From: Chlorobiaceae bacterium
GTDB lineage: Bacteria > Bacteroidota > Chlorobiia > Chlorobiales > Chlorobiaceae
Direction: 5' to 3'
DNA length: 51,446 bases
NCBI GenBank assembly: GCA_013334965.1
Contig: JAAXWO010000015.1
Coordinates: 1-51,446, forward strand
Positions 1 through 10,477 of the stretch are shown one piece after another; the first letter of the stretch is position 1; each line of letters opens with the position of its first letter. The position numbers and the translations under genes were made by a program. The notes beneath the pieces are model-generated. The model saw nothing but the letters and a program-made list of their open reading frames with translations, did not search any database and was not told the origin of the DNA.

Positions 1-142
1 ATCAGTAAAGTCAAATAACAGAACCCTTTCGGGCCTTTCCTCACTCTCGATCGTCGCCGTCTCAAGTGAAGGTTCCTAATGTACCAACTCAACCCTTTAC
101 TTCCAAACGGTTTCTCGCTTTTTCCCCCAATAATTGAAAAAG

Positions 143-238
143 AATGGACTCAATGGACGACATGGACGAATACAGACCTCTTCCCGTCCATTCAGTCCAT
201 TCTGTCCATTCGGTCCATTACGTCCATTACGTCCATTT
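143..238. repeat. Nonamer-phased inverted-repeat element
   Basis: The left arm (143-170) has three TGGAC-containing units at 9-nt spacing. The right arm (185-238) has six GTCCATT units, also spaced 9 nt apart. The arms are complementary, so the transcript could fold into a long imperfect hairpin with a loop of about 14 nt. Nothing in it looks coding. It lies downstream of the pyrG terminator. Similar units occur at 31311-31402 and 32479-32570. The rest of bases 1-142 holds no gene that I can support. Confidence 0.7.
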
Positions 239-247
239 CCCCACCCT

Positions 248-277
248 AAAAAAGAGCGGCGCCATCATGGGCGCCGC
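248..277 (-). terminator. Intrinsic terminator of pyrG
   Basis: A perfect 8-bp GC-rich stem (256-263 with 270-277, loop 264-269) is followed on the minus strand by CT and six T residues (248-253). It begins about 25 nt after the pyrG stop. Confidence 0.8.
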
Positions 278-303
278 TTCTTAGAAAAACCTTATTCAGA
301 AGC

Positions 304-2001
304 TCAGTTGGCTCCTTCCATCTCCTTCGGGCTGAGCCTGGGCATTTCCACCTCAAGCGAAAGCTGGCGCTTGCCCTGGGCATACTCCTTGGCTGCGGCA
401 ACGAAACCGCTGAACAGGGGGTGCACCTTCTGGACTCTCGACTTCAGTTCCGGATGGAACTGTACGGCGACGAACCAGCGGTGGTCCTTAAGCTCGATGA
501 TCTCGACAAGCTCTCCGTTCGGCGAGGTGCCGGAAAACATCATTCCTTTATCCTCCAGCATCTTGCGATACTGGTTGTTGAACTCATAGCGATGGCGATG
601 GCGTTCGTTGATAAGGAACTTCCTGTAGACGTCGTAGGCCTTCGACCCCTCTTTAATGATGCAGGGGTAACTGCCGAGGCGCATGGTGCCGCCCTTCTCC
701 TTGACTTTCTTCTGGTGCTCCATGAGGTCGATGACGGGAAAACGCGTCCGCTTGTTGAACTCTGTCGAATTGGCGTCCTGCATGCCGCATGCGTTTCTTG
801 CAAACTCTATCGTGGCGCACTGCATGCCGAGACAAATACCGAAAAACGGAATATTGTTCTCTCTTGCGTACCGGATGAACTGCACCTTACCCTCGATGCC
901 ACGGTCACCGAAACCGGGCGCGACGAGAAGGCCGCTGACTCCGTCAAGGGCCTTTGCGAGATTGAATGAAGGATCCTCGGCGTCTTCAGCCCTGAGCAAC
1001 CGTACGGACACCTTTACGTCATTGCTTGCGCCGGCATGGATGAACGATTCGAGGATCGACTTGTATGCGTCAGGATACTCGGTATACTTTCCACAGATGC
1101 CGATGGTGATCTCCCCGTCCTTCGGATGCTTGACCTTGTCGCAGAACTCACGCCAGTGGTCAAGGTTGGGTTCCCTGAATTTCTTCAGGCCAAGCTTTTT
1201 CATCACCCTCAGGTCGAGCTGCTCCTTGAGAAGCATGAGCGGAACTTCGTAGATGGTCTCGCAGTCGTTCAGCCCGATAACGTCCTGCTCGTGGACGTTA
1301 CAGAAATGGCCGACCTTGTTTTTGATCTCCTTTGACAGGGGCTTCTCGCTTCTGCAGACCAGGATGTCAGGCTGAATGCCGGTCTCAAGCAGCATCTTGA
1401 CGCTGTGCTGGGTCGGTTTGGTCTTCAGTTCGCAGGCCGCCTTGATGTAGGGCACGAAGGTCAGGTGAATGTTAAGAAGGTTGCGCTCACCGAGTTCAAG
1501 CTTGAGCTGGCGCATCGCTTCAAGGAACGGAAGCGATTCGATATCGCCTATCGTACCGCCAATTTCGGTGATGAGTACATCCAGGCCGCCGTTCTTGGCC
1601 AGATCTCCCATCTTCTCCTTGACTTCGTCGATGACATGGGGTACGACCTGTACCGTGCCGCCGAGATACTCTCCCCGACGCTCCTTGTCGATCACCGACT
1701 TGTAAACCCGACCCATCGTCAGGTTGGAGGCCTGAGATGTCGGCTCATCGAGAAATCGTTCGTAATGGCCGAGATCCAGATCGGTCTCAGCTCCGTCGTC
1801 GGTCACGTAGACCTCACCGTGCTGGTAAGGAGACATGGTTCCCGGATCGACGTTGATGTAGGGATCGTACTTCTGGATTGCCACACGCAACCCCCGGGAC
1901 TTGAGCAGGAGTCCCAGCGACGCGGAAAGGATGCCCTTTCCGAGTGAAGAGATGACTCCGCCTGTTACAAATATATGCTTTACGTTCTTCGGGCGTGCCA
2001 T
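304..2001 (-). CDS. pyrG: CTP synthase
   Basis: The 565-residue protein makes CTP from UTP, ATP and glutamine-derived ammonia, the last step of de novo pyrimidine nucleotide synthesis in the cytosol. The N-terminal synthetase domain opens with the family signature [14 protein letters not shown] (residues 11-24). The C-terminal class I glutaminase domain carries the nucleophile motif GICLGMQ (Cys390) and a late FHPEL motif with the His/Glu of the triad. Length is slightly above the usual 530-550, mainly a C-terminal tail. It is the last gene of a leftward cluster (CDGSH gene and gyrA upstream, 128 bp gap) and has its own terminator. The ATG is preceded by a poor Shine-Dalgarno site but matches family N-termini. 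Confidence 0.97.
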   Translation of the reverse strand: MARPKNVKHIFVTGGVISSLGKGILSASLGLLLKSRGLRVAIQKYDPYINVDPGTMSPYQHGEVYVTDDGAETDLDLGHYERFLDEPTSQASNLTMGRVYKSVIDKERRGEYLGGTVQVVPHVIDEVKEKMGDLAKNGGLDVLITEIGGTIGDIESLPFLEAMRQLKLELGERNLLNIHLTFVPYIKAACELKTKPTQHSVKMLLETGIQPDILVCRSEKPLSKEIKNKVGHFCNVHEQDVIGLNDCETIYEVPLMLLKEQLDLRVMKKLGLKKFREPNLDHWREFCDKVKHPKDGEITIGICGKYTEYPDAYKSILESFIHAGASNDVKVSVRLLRAEDAEDPSFNLAKALDGVSGLLVAPGFGDRGIEGKVQFIRYARENNIPFFGICLGMQCATIEFARNACGMQDANSTEFNKRTRFPVIDLMEHQKKVKEKGGTMRLGSYPCIIKEGSKAYDVYRKFLINERHRHRYEFNNQYRKMLEDKGMMFSGTSPNGELVEIIELKDHRWFVAVQFHPELKSRVQKVHPLFSGFVAAAKEYAQGKRQLSLEVEMPRLSPKEMEGAN

Positions 2002-2129
2002 ACGTCTTGTGATGATTTAGTGATAACTGTTCCTGGTGTTTCATGGACGCCCCTGCTTATGAACTGCGCGGTCCGATGAGTGCGTTAGACAGTACTCGAA
2101 CCGCTCACGACACAGGTAGGAGCGACCGC

Positions 2130-2354
2130 TTACAGCGCCTTATGGGCGCCGTCGCAGAAAGGCATCCTGGCCGATTTGCCGCAACCGCATATGGCTACGT
2201 TTTTAGCCTGTTCAATCTCCACCTTGAACGGCACGGTTCCGCTGCCGGCGTGGCTTCCATCGCAATAAGGCCAGTTTGCTGTCTTTCCGCAGGCACAATA
2301 ATATTTGACGCCGGCTTCTTCGCTGATTACCGTTGGTCTGTTTTCTCTCTGCAT
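2130..2354 (-). CDS. Dual CDGSH-type iron-sulfur protein
   Basis: A 74-residue protein with two half-motifs of the CDGSH (mitoNEET-like) family: CACGKTANWPYCDGSH and CGCGKSARMPFCDGAH. Each supplies three Cys and one His, the known ligand set for a [2Fe-2S] cluster, so two clusters are expected. The exact role of prokaryotic CDGSH proteins is unsettled; redox or Fe-S handling is the usual proposal. The start at 2354 was chosen because AAAGGAG lies just upstream and translation begins directly at the domain; longer upstream frames would run into gyrA. It follows gyrA by 61 bp and precedes pyrG, probably in the same transcript. Confidence 0.88.
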   Translation of the reverse strand: MQRENRPTVISEEAGVKYYCACGKTANWPYCDGSHAGSGTVPFKVEIEQAKNVAICGCGKSARMPFCDGAHKAL

Positions 2355-2415
2355 GATTTCTCCTTTCTTTTCCTTTTCCTCAATCCATCTGAAAACTTTT
2401 ATGACTGTGCGCCTG

Positions 2416-4899
2416 TCAGAACAGGTCGATCTGTCCGTCCTCGTCCTCGTTGATGAATTCCGATGCCGTATCGTCATCGCTCTTCGGAACCCTTGCCGTG
2501 GCGGAAATCTTGTCACCGGAATTAAGCCTGATGAGCCTGACGCCGGAGGTGTTCCTGCCGATGAGGCGGATATCGGAAACGTGCTGGCGAATGACGATGC
2601 CGTTTGTCGTAATGATGATCAGATCGTCCTCGTCGTTGACGTCGAGCAGTCCGACCAGGTGCCCGATCTTTTCGTGGGCCTTGATCGTGATCACACCCCG
2701 CGCGCCGCGCTTCGTCATACGATACTCTTCAACGTTGCTGCGCTTTCCGTAACCGTTGTCGGTAACCGCCAGCAGTGATGTATCATTCCTCTTGGAGGTG
2801 ACCATCGAAATGCAGCGTTCGTCCTCGTCGAGAGTGATGCCCTTGACGCCCATGGCGGTGCGCCCCATCGGACGAACCTCAGATTCCGGGAACCTGACGG
2901 CATAACCGGAGCTCTTGGCGAGAATGATCTGGTGATCGCCGTCGGTAAGCCTCGCATCGATAAGTTCGTCGCCATCTTCGATCGTGATGGCCACGATACC
3001 CGTACGGCGGGGATGCGAGTACTCCTCAAGGCTTGTCTTCTTCACGATACCCCTCGCCGTCGCCATGATGATGAACAGCGGATCGTCGAAGTTCCTGATG
3101 TTGATATAGGTCTTGATCGACTCGCCCGGCTGGAGTTCCATGATGTTGGCCAGAGAGCGACCCCTTGCTGCCCGGCTTGCTTCGGGGATTTCATACACCT
3201 TGAGCCAATGGCAGCGACCTCGCGTGGTGAAGAAAAGAATGTAATTGTGCGTGGACGCGATGAACATGTGCTCCACGAAATCGTCCTGCTTGGCCTGTGC
3301 CCCCGTGACGCCGCGCCCGCCGCGATGCTGGCGACGGTAACCGGAGACCGGGAATCGCTTGATGAAACCGTCGTGCGTGATCGTGATGACCACATCCTCC
3401 TGGGCGATCATGTCCTCGATCGAAAAATCGCCTTCATTCGGCTGAAGCTCAGTCCGGCGCTCGTCGCCATATACCTCGCTGACTTTCAGGAGTTCATCCT
3501 TGATGATCTGCATCTGTTTGGCTGGGCTGGCAAGAATGGATTTCAGCTCCTCTATAAGGGCAAGAGTGTCCCTGTATTCAGCCTCGATCTTCTGGCGCTC
3601 CATTCCGGTCAGGCGCTGCAGACGCATCTCAAGAACCGCCTTGGCCTGGATTTCGGAAAGGCCGAACCGCTCGACAAGGCGCTCCTGTGCCGTGTTCGCA
3701 TCGGGGGACTGCCTGATCGTCGAGATAACCTCATCGAGGTTGTCGAGACATATCTTGAGACCTTCGAGAATATGTGCCCTCTTTTCGGCGGCGGTCAGAT
3801 CGAACTGGGTACGACGGAGCACGATTTCGTTACGATGCTTGACGTAGTACTGCATCATCTCCTTGAGATTCAGCACGCGCGGCACTCCATCGACCAGGGC
3901 AAGCATGATCACCCCGAAAGTGTCCTGCATCGGGGTATGCTTGTAAAGATTGTTCAGCACAACCTTTGCCACCGCATCCCGCTTGAGCTCGATGACCAGG
4001 CGCATACCGTCGCGATCCGACTCGTCGCGGATGTCGGCGATCCCCTCGACCTTCTTGTCGTGAACCAGCTCGACGATCTTCTCGATAAGCCTGACCTTGT
4101 TGACCTGATAGGGAAGTTCGGTGACGATGATCGATTCCCTGCTGTTCTTGGGGGTCACTTCAACCAGCGCCCTGGCGCGGATCACGACCTTGCCGCGACC
4201 GGTCAGGTAAGCAAGCCGGACGCCTTCATAACCGTTGATGATGCCGCCGGTAGGAAAATCCGGGGCTATGACGATCTTCATGAGATCGGTGATCTCGATC
4301 TCCGGATTGTCGATCAGGGCGATAATGCCGCTGATGACCTCCCGCATGTTCTGCGGAGGAATGTTGGTGGCCATGCCGACCGCGATACCCGATGCTCCGT
4401 TGACCAGCAGGTTGGGAATCGCTGAAGGCAATACTGTCGGCTCTTCCAGGGAGTCGTCGAAGTTCAGTGAAAAATCAACGGTCTCCTTGTCGAGATCCTT
4501 CAGCATCTCTCCCGCGATGGCTTTCATGCGAACCTCGGTATATCGCATGGCCGCAGGTGAATCGCCGTCGACCGAACCGAAGTTGCCCTGTCCATCGATC
4601 AGGGGATAGCGCAGTGAAAAGTCCTGCACCATACGAACAAGGCTGTCGTAAACGGCGCTATCGCCGTGAGGATGGTATTTACCGAGCACTTCACCGACAA
4701 TACGGGCCGATTTCTTGTGGGGCTTGCCGGCCTGAAGGCCAAGTTCGTGCATGCCGAAAAGCACACGCCGATGCACCGGTTTGAGTCCGTCACGGACATC
4801 GGGAAGGGCACGACTGACAATGACCGACATTGAATAATCGAGATATGAGTCCCGCATTTCTTCTTCAATGCTGATCGGCAATATCTTTTCGCGCTGCAT
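2416..4899 (-). CDS. gyrA: DNA gyrase subunit A
   Basis: An 827-residue type IIA topoisomerase subunit that breaks and rejoins DNA during ATP-driven negative supercoiling, acting as A2B2 with GyrB (not in this window). The catalytic tyrosine is Tyr120 in AMRYTEVRM. The quinolone-determining stretch [10 protein letters not shown] has Ser81 and Asp85, equivalent to E. coli Ser83 and Asp87, so it reads as wild-type sensitive. The C-terminal beta-pinwheel has a GyrA-box variant QHRGGRG, which favours GyrA over ParC, and an acidic tail ending DEDGQIDLF. rsfS lies 112 bp upstream with a terminator-like hairpin between, suggesting that gyrA has its own promoter. Confidence 0.97.
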   Translation of the reverse strand: MQREKILPISIEEEMRDSYLDYSMSVIVSRALPDVRDGLKPVHRRVLFGMHELGLQAGKPHKKSARIVGEVLGKYHPHGDSAVYDSLVRMVQDFSLRYPLIDGQGNFGSVDGDSPAAMRYTEVRMKAIAGEMLKDLDKETVDFSLNFDDSLEEPTVLPSAIPNLLVNGASGIAVGMATNIPPQNMREVISGIIALIDNPEIEITDLMKIVIAPDFPTGGIINGYEGVRLAYLTGRGKVVIRARALVEVTPKNSRESIIVTELPYQVNKVRLIEKIVELVHDKKVEGIADIRDESDRDGMRLVIELKRDAVAKVVLNNLYKHTPMQDTFGVIMLALVDGVPRVLNLKEMMQYYVKHRNEIVLRRTQFDLTAAEKRAHILEGLKICLDNLDEVISTIRQSPDANTAQERLVERFGLSEIQAKAVLEMRLQRLTGMERQKIEAEYRDTLALIEELKSILASPAKQMQIIKDELLKVSEVYGDERRTELQPNEGDFSIEDMIAQEDVVITITHDGFIKRFPVSGYRRQHRGGRGVTGAQAKQDDFVEHMFIASTHNYILFFTTRGRCHWLKVYEIPEASRAARGRSLANIMELQPGESIKTYINIRNFDDPLFIIMATARGIVKKTSLEEYSHPRRTGIVAITIEDGDELIDARLTDGDHQIILAKSSGYAVRFPESEVRPMGRTAMGVKGITLDEDERCISMVTSKRNDTSLLAVTDNGYGKRSNVEEYRMTKRGARGVITIKAHEKIGHLVGLLDVNDEDDLIIITTNGIVIRQHVSDIRLIGRNTSGVRLIRLNSGDKISATARVPKSDDDTASEFINEDEDGQIDLF

Positions 4900-4961
4900 A
4901 ATGAATGTCCTGACTTTGTTTTACCCTGAATTACAATGGCGTAATGTATGAAATAGCTTAT

Positions 4962-5011
4962 AAAACTTAAAGCTCAAGAGGCCCCGCAAGTCATGCGGAA
5001 GCCGCTTTAAG
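4962..5011 (-). terminator. Hairpin terminator after rsfS
   Basis: An outer 8-bp stem (4966-4973 with 5004-5011) encloses an inner CCGCA/TGCGG stem. The minus strand then reads TTTTATAA. It starts immediately after the rsfS stop. The large imperfect loop lowers certainty. Confidence 0.5.
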
Positions 5012-5446
5012 TCACTCTTCCTGTGCCTGGCCTCCTGCCGGTTCAGGCTCGACAACCCGGGTGACAACTGCATCGGACCAGAGGGATTCGAGGTCATAGA
5101 AACTGCGCTCGTCAGGCTGGAAAATATGGACGACGACATCGATGTAATCGATGAGCACCCACCGCAGCGTATCGAGACCTTCAATATGCATGGGACGCTC
5201 TCCGTCCTCTTTAAGTTCATCGACGATATGATCGGTTACTGCCTTGGCCTTCCGTTCCGAATCGGCGGTAATAATGACAAAAAAATCCGTAACAGTAGTC
5301 AGTCCCCGAAGATCGAGAATCTTGACATTTTCACCCTTCTTTTCCAGCGATAATTCAGCGACTCTCCTGGCAAGCAGCTCACTCATCGCCACTTCCCGGG
5401 CTTCAGACCCTGAAGTGACCGTATGCTCCAAACGAGACATAGACAT
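5012..5446 (-). CDS. rsfS: Ribosomal silencing factor RsfS (Iojap/YbeB family)
   Basis: A 144-residue protein that binds ribosomal protein uL14 on the 50S subunit and blocks joining with 30S under starvation. The RsfS core runs from about residue 20 to 125: [17 protein letters not shown], then the adenylate-like loop region and [17 protein letters not shown], a hallmark of the family. The C-terminus adds a short acidic tail. Starts at 5446 and 5440 are both possible (two ATGs two codons apart); an upstream in-frame extension to 5497 has no family similarity. It sits between tsaB (66 bp upstream) and gyrA, ending in a hairpin. Confidence 0.93.
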   Translation of the reverse strand: MSMSRLEHTVTSGSEAREVAMSELLARRVAELSLEKKGENVKILDLRGLTTVTDFFVIITADSERKAKAVTDHIVDELKEDGERPMHIEGLDTLRWVLIDYIDVVVHIFQPDERSFYDLESLWSDAVVTRVVEPEPAGGQAQEE

Positions 5447-5512
5447 CCGTTTTAATGATAAAAAATCCTCTATGCAGGAAGCATTCCTGCGACACAATAT
5501 AGCAATAATGCG

Positions 5513-6193
5513 TTACTGTTTCTGCTGTCCCGGAACAAACTGTTGCCTGTAATCGGGAACAGCTTCGGCCAGGATTCCGTCAACTCCATCGGCAAGCGCT
5601 TTTTCGGCGTAAGGAAGCAAGCTCGCAGCATTAAAAAATGAGGCTTCGACACCGTAAGGGGCCAGTGCGGCAGAATAACCTGCCAGCTCTTCAATCGCAC
5701 GCCCTGTCAGGACAAACTCACCGGCAATGCCGTCAAGGCGACCGGACAGTTCGATAGCAAGACAGCGTGAACTTTCAAGCTCTTTCGGCATCCCATTGCC
5801 ACCATCCCGGCTAAAGACTGAATAAAAGTACTCTCCCGGCCTGGAGGGAATCACTGTAACTAAATACTTCGAGGCTGTGTGGGAGCAGGCCGAATCAGCC
5901 ATTGCCTGCATTGTCGGAACCGGCACGAGCGGTCGACCGGCGCCGAAAGCGATGCCTTTTGCGGCAGACATGCCGATGCGCAACGCCGTAAAGGAGCCGG
6001 GGCCCGACGAAACCGCGATGCCGTCAAGTTCGACAGGAGTCACTCCTGCATCCGACATCGCCTGTATGACCAGCGGTACGATTGCTTCGGCCGTCTTCTG
6101 CCACTCTTCGTTGTTCCGTTCGACAACGATGCTGCCGTTTTTCACTGCAACGCACGTCAACTGGTGCGTACACTCGATGGCCAATATCTTCAT
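5513..6193 (-). CDS. tsaB: tRNA threonylcarbamoyladenosine biosynthesis protein TsaB
   Basis: A 226-residue ASKHA-fold protein that partners TsaD and TsaE to transfer threonylcarbamoyl to A37 of ANN-decoding tRNAs (t6A). It begins MKILAIECTHQLTCVAV, the ATPase-fold phosphate-1-like strand, and has the strong family signature SSGPGSFTALRIGMSAAKG at about residues 62-80. A GTG two codons upstream (6199) is an alternative start; ATG at 6193 is preferred because it matches the family N-terminus. The tsaE stop is about 10 bp upstream, so the two are co-transcribed and functionally paired. Confidence 0.94.
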   Translation of the reverse strand: MKILAIECTHQLTCVAVKNGSIVVERNNEEWQKTAEAIVPLVIQAMSDAGVTPVELDGIAVSSGPGSFTALRIGMSAAKGIAFGAGRPLVPVPTMQAMADSACSHTASKYLVTVIPSRPGEYFYSVFSRDGGNGMPKELESSRCLAIELSGRLDGIAGEFVLTGRAIEELAGYSAALAPYGVEASFFNAASLLPYAEKALADGVDGILAEAVPDYRQQFVPGQQKQ

Positions 6194-6203
6194 GGTCACA
6201 AAT

Positions 6204-6632
6204 TCAGGTTATGACGATTCTCCGTTCATCCTCACCGGCAATGTACAACGTCACGCGGCGGGTGTAGCGGTTTTCGAAGGAGGGAAACTTCTCGCCCCAC
6301 TCAACGACAGACACAAAAGGTCCGGAAAGATACTCGTCAAACCCCGTAGCCTCAAGCTCCTTTTCCGTTTCAAGCCGGTACAGGTCGAAATGATGCAGCT
6401 CGACCGGCCGGCTACGCATCGCCCCCTCATAGATGTTCATCAGCGAAAAGGTCGGGCTGGACATCTGCTCATCACAACCGAACACCTCTGCGATACCCCT
6501 CATGAACTCGGTTTTGCCGGCGCCCAGCGGCCCCGTGAGGCATACCGCGTCTCCGGGGCCCAGCCCGGAGGCGAACCTCCGGGCATATTCGCGGGTCTCT
6601 GCCGATGAACGAGAAAGATATTCGCCCCTCAT
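6204..6632 (-). CDS. tsaE: tRNA threonylcarbamoyladenosine biosynthesis ATPase TsaE
   Basis: A 142-residue P-loop ATPase needed for turnover of the TsaBDE t6A complex. Walker A is GPLGAGKT (residues 34-41). The family motif [12 protein letters not shown] and the HHFDLYRL segment follow, then VVEWGEKF near residue 110. Its ATG overlaps the stop of the DUF1015 gene by 4 bp (ATGA), indicating translational coupling, and tsaB follows within about 10 bp. Length is normal for the family. Confidence 0.96.
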   Translation of the reverse strand: MRGEYLSRSSAETREYARRFASGLGPGDAVCLTGPLGAGKTEFMRGIAEVFGCDEQMSSPTFSLMNIYEGAMRSRPVELHHFDLYRLETEKELEATGFDEYLSGPFVSVVEWGEKFPSFENRYTRRVTLYIAGEDERRIVIT

Positions 6633-7912
6633 GCCTCCGGCTCCAGAGAGTGAAAAACCATGCCGGTCATGAGTTTCGGATAGAACCAGGTCGACTTCTG
6701 CGGCATGGCTTCCCCTGAACCGGAAACCGAAATAACCTCTTCAACCCTCACCGGCTTAACGACGATCCCGATCTGGGCCGCACCGGAGGCCACAGCCTCG
6801 AAAAGGTCACGGCAGTTGGTGATGTAGGTCAGATTGGTCTGGCGGGCCATCGCATCAAGGGAGATTCCCAGCATCTGACCAAGCACAAGGTCGTGCAGCA
6901 CCACGACCCCCATATTCTGCAGGACTTTCGGCACCGGGGTCGAAAGTACCTCCGCCGGATTGCTGTCAAGCGAAATACCGATCGTAATGCCCGGCATCAC
7001 GATCCCGTAGGAGGTTCCGCAACGGGCATTCAAGAGAAACTCTTCAAGCGCCTTCCGCCCGGGAAGCTCCCAGACGGTGAAATGTCGCTCGAGGCGGGCG
7101 ACGAAGCTTTCGGGGTTGAAAGACTCAAGGCCGTGAACGAGCCGGTGTATCGGCAGAACGAGCAGCCCTTCGTCATGGATGTTCGACAGGTATGCAAGGA
7201 TATAGTTATATGGCTCCCTGCCGGTATGGGCGGGATTGGCCGCCGCGCGCTCGTTCCGATAGGTGACGCCGGTTTCGTACCGATGATGACCGTCGGCGAT
7301 ATAAACCTTCAGATCGCCCAGCACAGACTGGACGATGCCGATGAGTTCCGGATCGGTCATTCGCCACATGCGGCTTCTCACCCCCTGAAACACGGCATCG
7401 ACAATAGGCTCATTACTTTCCGTGAACTCCTTCACGACCTGGTCGGCACGCCTGGAAGGATCGGCATAAAGCCCGAATATGCTGCTGAGGTTAGCCCTGG
7501 TTTCCCTGAACATATTCAGGCGATCCGCTTTCGGGCCCGACAGGGTCCTTTCATGTGGCAGCACCTGCTGTTCAGAGAATTCATACAGTCGAAGCGCAGC
7601 AAACAGTCCGGTCCTGGTGTGGGATACTCCGTGTTCATCCTCGAAAGTCTGGAAGTATGGATAAAGCGCAGGTTCGCCATCCTGAACCAGGGTGCCGGAG
7701 GCCAGCCACTCATGGAGTCGGGCGGCTGCGGCGGAATAAGGGTCCTGCTCCATGGGCAGCTCCATTCGGACTGCGTTGTACGGTGATGCGTCGTACAACT
7801 CCTGTTGCATCGATGGAGGAATGGCGTCGTAAGGAGGACAGATCAACCGGGAAGCATCCCTGATGACACCGGGTCCGTAAACAATCCCTTTGAACGGCAC
7901 AATTTCAGGCAT
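6629..7912 (-). CDS. DUF1015 family protein
   Basis: A 427-residue cytosolic protein of the DUF1015 family. Seen motifs include CPPYDAIP near residue 25, [16 protein letters not shown] near residue 115 (the conserved HERT-containing block) and [18 protein letters not shown] around residue 215, the most conserved block of the family. No signal peptide or membrane segment. The molecular function is not established from sequence; a small-molecule kinase-like role has been proposed for relatives, which I cannot test here. It overlaps tsaE by 4 bp and follows scpA by 20 bp, so it is part of the leftward operon. Confidence 0.9.
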   Translation of the reverse strand: MPEIVPFKGIVYGPGVIRDASRLICPPYDAIPPSMQQELYDASPYNAVRMELPMEQDPYSAAAARLHEWLASGTLVQDGEPALYPYFQTFEDEHGVSHTRTGLFAALRLYEFSEQQVLPHERTLSGPKADRLNMFRETRANLSSIFGLYADPSRRADQVVKEFTESNEPIVDAVFQGVRSRMWRMTDPELIGIVQSVLGDLKVYIADGHHRYETGVTYRNERAAANPAHTGREPYNYILAYLSNIHDEGLLVLPIHRLVHGLESFNPESFVARLERHFTVWELPGRKALEEFLLNARCGTSYGIVMPGITIGISLDSNPAEVLSTPVPKVLQNMGVVVLHDLVLGQMLGISLDAMARQTNLTYITNCRDLFEAVASGAAQIGIVVKPVRVEEVISVSGSGEAMPQKSTWFYPKLMTGMVFHSLEPEA

Positions 7913-7932
7913 GGGCTTTATTGATTAAGAGG

Positions 7933-8661
7933 TTAATCGACATGATCTCGCTGCGAAATCCAGAAATCATTGAAGCCGTCCTTGACAATGACGGAGATCT
8001 TCCTGTTCCGGCAAAGTTCGAGTACGGCAAGGAAGGTAACGACAAGCACGATCGCCTCACGTATTTCATCGAACAGGGAGCTGAAAGAGACCTGAACCCG
8101 TTCGCCAAGGCGAGCCATGATCAGGGCACTCTGCTGCTCGACGGTTACCGGCGCATCGTTCACGTTCTGGGTCCTGACCTTCGGTATGTTATCGAGCACC
8201 GACTGGTAAGCCTGCATGAGATGATAGATCGTAGGGCGATTGACCGGCTGGTCCATTTCATCGATCACTTCGGGCTCGATCTCTTCTACAAACCCGGCAG
8301 GAAACATACGCTCCCTGTCCAGGGCCAGAAGCTCCAGCTCCGAAGCCCCTTCCTTGATCCGTTTATATTCAATAAGCCGCTGGACGAGTTCGGTTCTCGG
8401 ATCGAACTCTCCGTCGTCTGACGTCTCTGCCTCAAAACGGGGAAGAAGCATCTTTGCCTTGATGCTCATGAGCATCGATGCCATGTAGATGAACTCGGCA
8501 GCGACCTCGAGGTTGAGGCGCTGCATTGCTTTTATATACGAGATGAAATCGCTGGTGATTTTCGAAATCGGAATATTGTATATATCAAGCTCATCGCGCT
8601 TGATAAAAAACAGGAGAAGGTCGAGAGGCCCTTCGAATTCGTCAAGACTGATGCGGAACAT
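7933..8661 (-). CDS. scpA: Segregation and condensation protein A
   Basis: A 242-residue kleisin that bridges the SMC heads together with ScpB for chromosome condensation. The N-terminus FEGPLDLLLFFIKRDELDIYN-like block (residues 9-28) is the ScpA signature, followed by EFIYMASMLMSIKAKMLLP at about 55-73. The acidic middle is a typical linker. The C-terminal winged-helix region covers the last 80 residues and keeps VTFLAVLELCRN. No scpB is adjacent. It appears to be the first gene of the leftward cluster, since 190 bp of non-coding DNA separate it from the divergent TPR gene. Confidence 0.93.
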   Translation of the reverse strand: MFRISLDEFEGPLDLLLFFIKRDELDIYNIPISKITSDFISYIKAMQRLNLEVAAEFIYMASMLMSIKAKMLLPRFEAETSDDGEFDPRTELVQRLIEYKRIKEGASELELLALDRERMFPAGFVEEIEPEVIDEMDQPVNRPTIYHLMQAYQSVLDNIPKVRTQNVNDAPVTVEQQSALIMARLGERVQVSFSSLFDEIREAIVLVVTFLAVLELCRNRKISVIVKDGFNDFWISQRDHVD

Positions 8662-8849
8662 TCAGGCCCTGTTGATTTCGTATTGAAATAGGGGGCCAGC
8701 GGATTACGATCCCTGCCGGCGAAGAAAAACAATATTTCAAGGTACTGACTTTCCATTTAATTTATTGAGTCACGATCGGTATTTTTACGACGTAGCCCCA
8801 AGCATATTACCGCATCTTGAAGAGTCCAACCACAATCAGTTCAGGCCCA

Positions 8850-9395
8850 ATGAAACGCCTTGCGATGTTTTTTTTGCTTGCGATCGCAGGGATGACGGCG
8901 TATGTCAACCTGTACGCCGCAGAATCAGCCAACGAATACTTCAACGAAGGACTCGCGATACACCGGACCGGAGACTTCAAAGAGGCTATCCGGCTCTATT
9001 CGAAAGCCATCGACACGGACAACCGGTTCGTGATGGCGTATCAGATGCGGGGTGCCGCATGGCATAAATTGAAACAGTACCAGAAGGCGATCGCCGATTA
9101 TTCGATGGTGATCAGCGTGGGGGAGCCCTATTTCCAGTCAGTCGGCTACTTCAACCGGGGAATCGTCAAAAACATCATCGGCCGATACAGCGATGCGATT
9201 CCCGATTTCACCTTCGCCCTCACCATAGACAAAAAAATGGCAGCCGCCTATTTCCATAGAGGCCTTGCCCGCTTCAAGTCAGGCGACCTTACAGGAACCA
9301 ATGAAGATTTCATCCAGGCGGCACAGCTTGGCGACCCGGATGCCGAACGCTGGCTTGACTCAACCAATCCAGGCTGGCGTCCGGTCAAGAAGTAG
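8850..9395 (+). CDS. Secreted TPR repeat protein
   Basis: A 181-residue protein. It begins with a Sec-type signal peptide (MKRLAMFFLLAIAGMTAYV, cleavage probably after the LYAA-like segment near residue 25). About four tetratricopeptide repeats follow (for example NEGLAIHRTGDFKEAIRLYS and HRGLARFKSGDLTGTNEDFI). TPRs mediate protein-protein contacts, so it is probably a periplasmic adaptor; no partner can be named. The ATG at 8850 was preferred over an upstream in-frame TTG (8817) because it places the signal peptide at the N-terminus. It converges on the protease gene with 10 bp between the stops. Confidence 0.85.
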   Translation: MKRLAMFFLLAIAGMTAYVNLYAAESANEYFNEGLAIHRTGDFKEAIRLYSKAIDTDNRFVMAYQMRGAAWHKLKQYQKAIADYSMVISVGEPYFQSVGYFNRGIVKNIIGRYSDAIPDFTFALTIDKKMAAAYFHRGLARFKSGDLTGTNEDFIQAAQLGDPDAERWLDSTNPGWRPVKK

Positions 9396-9405
9396 GGCGA
9401 CCTCC

Positions 9406-10329
9406 TCAGAAACCGAACTGGCTGGTATCAACCCAATCCAGGCTGCAGAGGGACCAGAAGTCAAGGGCAAACCCTTTCAGGACGTAGTCATAGGGTAGCC
9501 AGCCATAGCCTTTCTCCCCCCACTCTTCACCCCATGAGTTTCTGATCAGGAGAGCCCCCTTGCTCTTTTGTCCACTCCGGGTATTGACGATCAGCTTCGC
9601 ATCGTCGTAACCAACGGCCACAACGGCATGTCCCCATTCAGCAGCCTCTTTGGGACATGGCATCGGTATTGCCCCTGGCGTGTCGGCAAGAGCAAACGAC
9701 CTGAACCCGAAAAATCCAAACATTGACGGAATGCCTGCCGCGAGATAGGTTCTGACACCGAATAGAATTTCCGCTTTTGCGGGGCTGGCCCCTATCGGGT
9801 CGTGACAGAAATATTTCAAAGCCCTGAAATTATCGGCTACGGCATAGACAAATCCGCCCGGCTCCTTGTCGAAATCAGGCTGCTTGTCGGTATATGGCCA
9901 ATACTGTTCCGGAGGAACCCCGCAAAGCGCCAGCGCTCCCATGGTATTGCGCAACCAGGCGCCGGTATCTCCTGAAACCCCCATAAGACTGCGGGTCGCC
10001 TTATAAATAAAACGTCGAGAAGACTCGACATGCTTTCCGTAGGCCCGCTGCTGAAAATATTCGACGACTCCGGCGGCCGCATGTGCCGTACAGGCCCCAA
10101 GCTTACCCTGGTGCTCGACCTGCGAACACCACTGCCGAAGATCGACTGACGGAGGAACGGTGACGAGCCGCTTCTTGCGAGTATCGGGGATCTTCAGTTT
10201 TTTGGCAATTTCAGCGATATCCGGATGTGACTCAGTATAATCCCTCATATCGGGAATCGGGGAGAGCCAGCCTGTGCCGACCTCCACTCCGTTACTGGAA
10301 ACAGAAGAAAGAATCTTTCCGGGATACAT
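9406..10329 (-). CDS. Papain-like (C1A) cysteine protease
   Basis: A 307-residue protein with the full papain active-site set: oxyanion Gln74 and nucleophile Cys80 in QGKLGACTAHA, His234 in WGHAVVAVGYDD and Asn264 in IRNSWGEEWGEKGYG. The mature-like domain begins near residue 60 (VPPSVDLRQWCSQVEHQG). The 60 residues before it show neither a signal peptide nor a typical I29 propeptide, so the enzyme may be cytosolic or exported by an unusual route. GGGAGG-like Shine-Dalgarno sequence (GGGAGG, 6 nt before ATG) supports the start. Substrate unknown. It stands alone between a convergent TPR gene and the PII terminator. Confidence 0.9.
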   Translation of the reverse strand: MYPGKILSSVSSNGVEVGTGWLSPIPDMRDYTESHPDIAEIAKKLKIPDTRKKRLVTVPPSVDLRQWCSQVEHQGKLGACTAHAAAGVVEYFQQRAYGKHVESSRRFIYKATRSLMGVSGDTGAWLRNTMGALALCGVPPEQYWPYTDKQPDFDKEPGGFVYAVADNFRALKYFCHDPIGASPAKAEILFGVRTYLAAGIPSMFGFFGFRSFALADTPGAIPMPCPKEAAEWGHAVVAVGYDDAKLIVNTRSGQKSKGALLIRNSWGEEWGEKGYGWLPYDYVLKGFALDFWSLCSLDWVDTSQFGF

Positions 10330-10477
10330 GGCAAGCCTCCCTGATGAATAGGGTTAAGGGGTCAGGAACAACTGCTTATCATTATAACGATACAAAAAAC
10401 AGCCATAATCATGGGTATGACTGCGTGATTATGCTTCATGCCAGATTTTCCGGCCGAGCGAGTTTCGTGCCACCCAC

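Noticed and set aside
143-238. Short repeats as CRISPR
   Set aside because: Nine-base units without spacers; better explained as a phased inverted repeat.
2932-4425. 497-codon open frame antisense to gyrA
   Set aside because: It lies fully opposite gyrA and has no protein-family features; long antisense frames are expected in GC-rich coding DNA.
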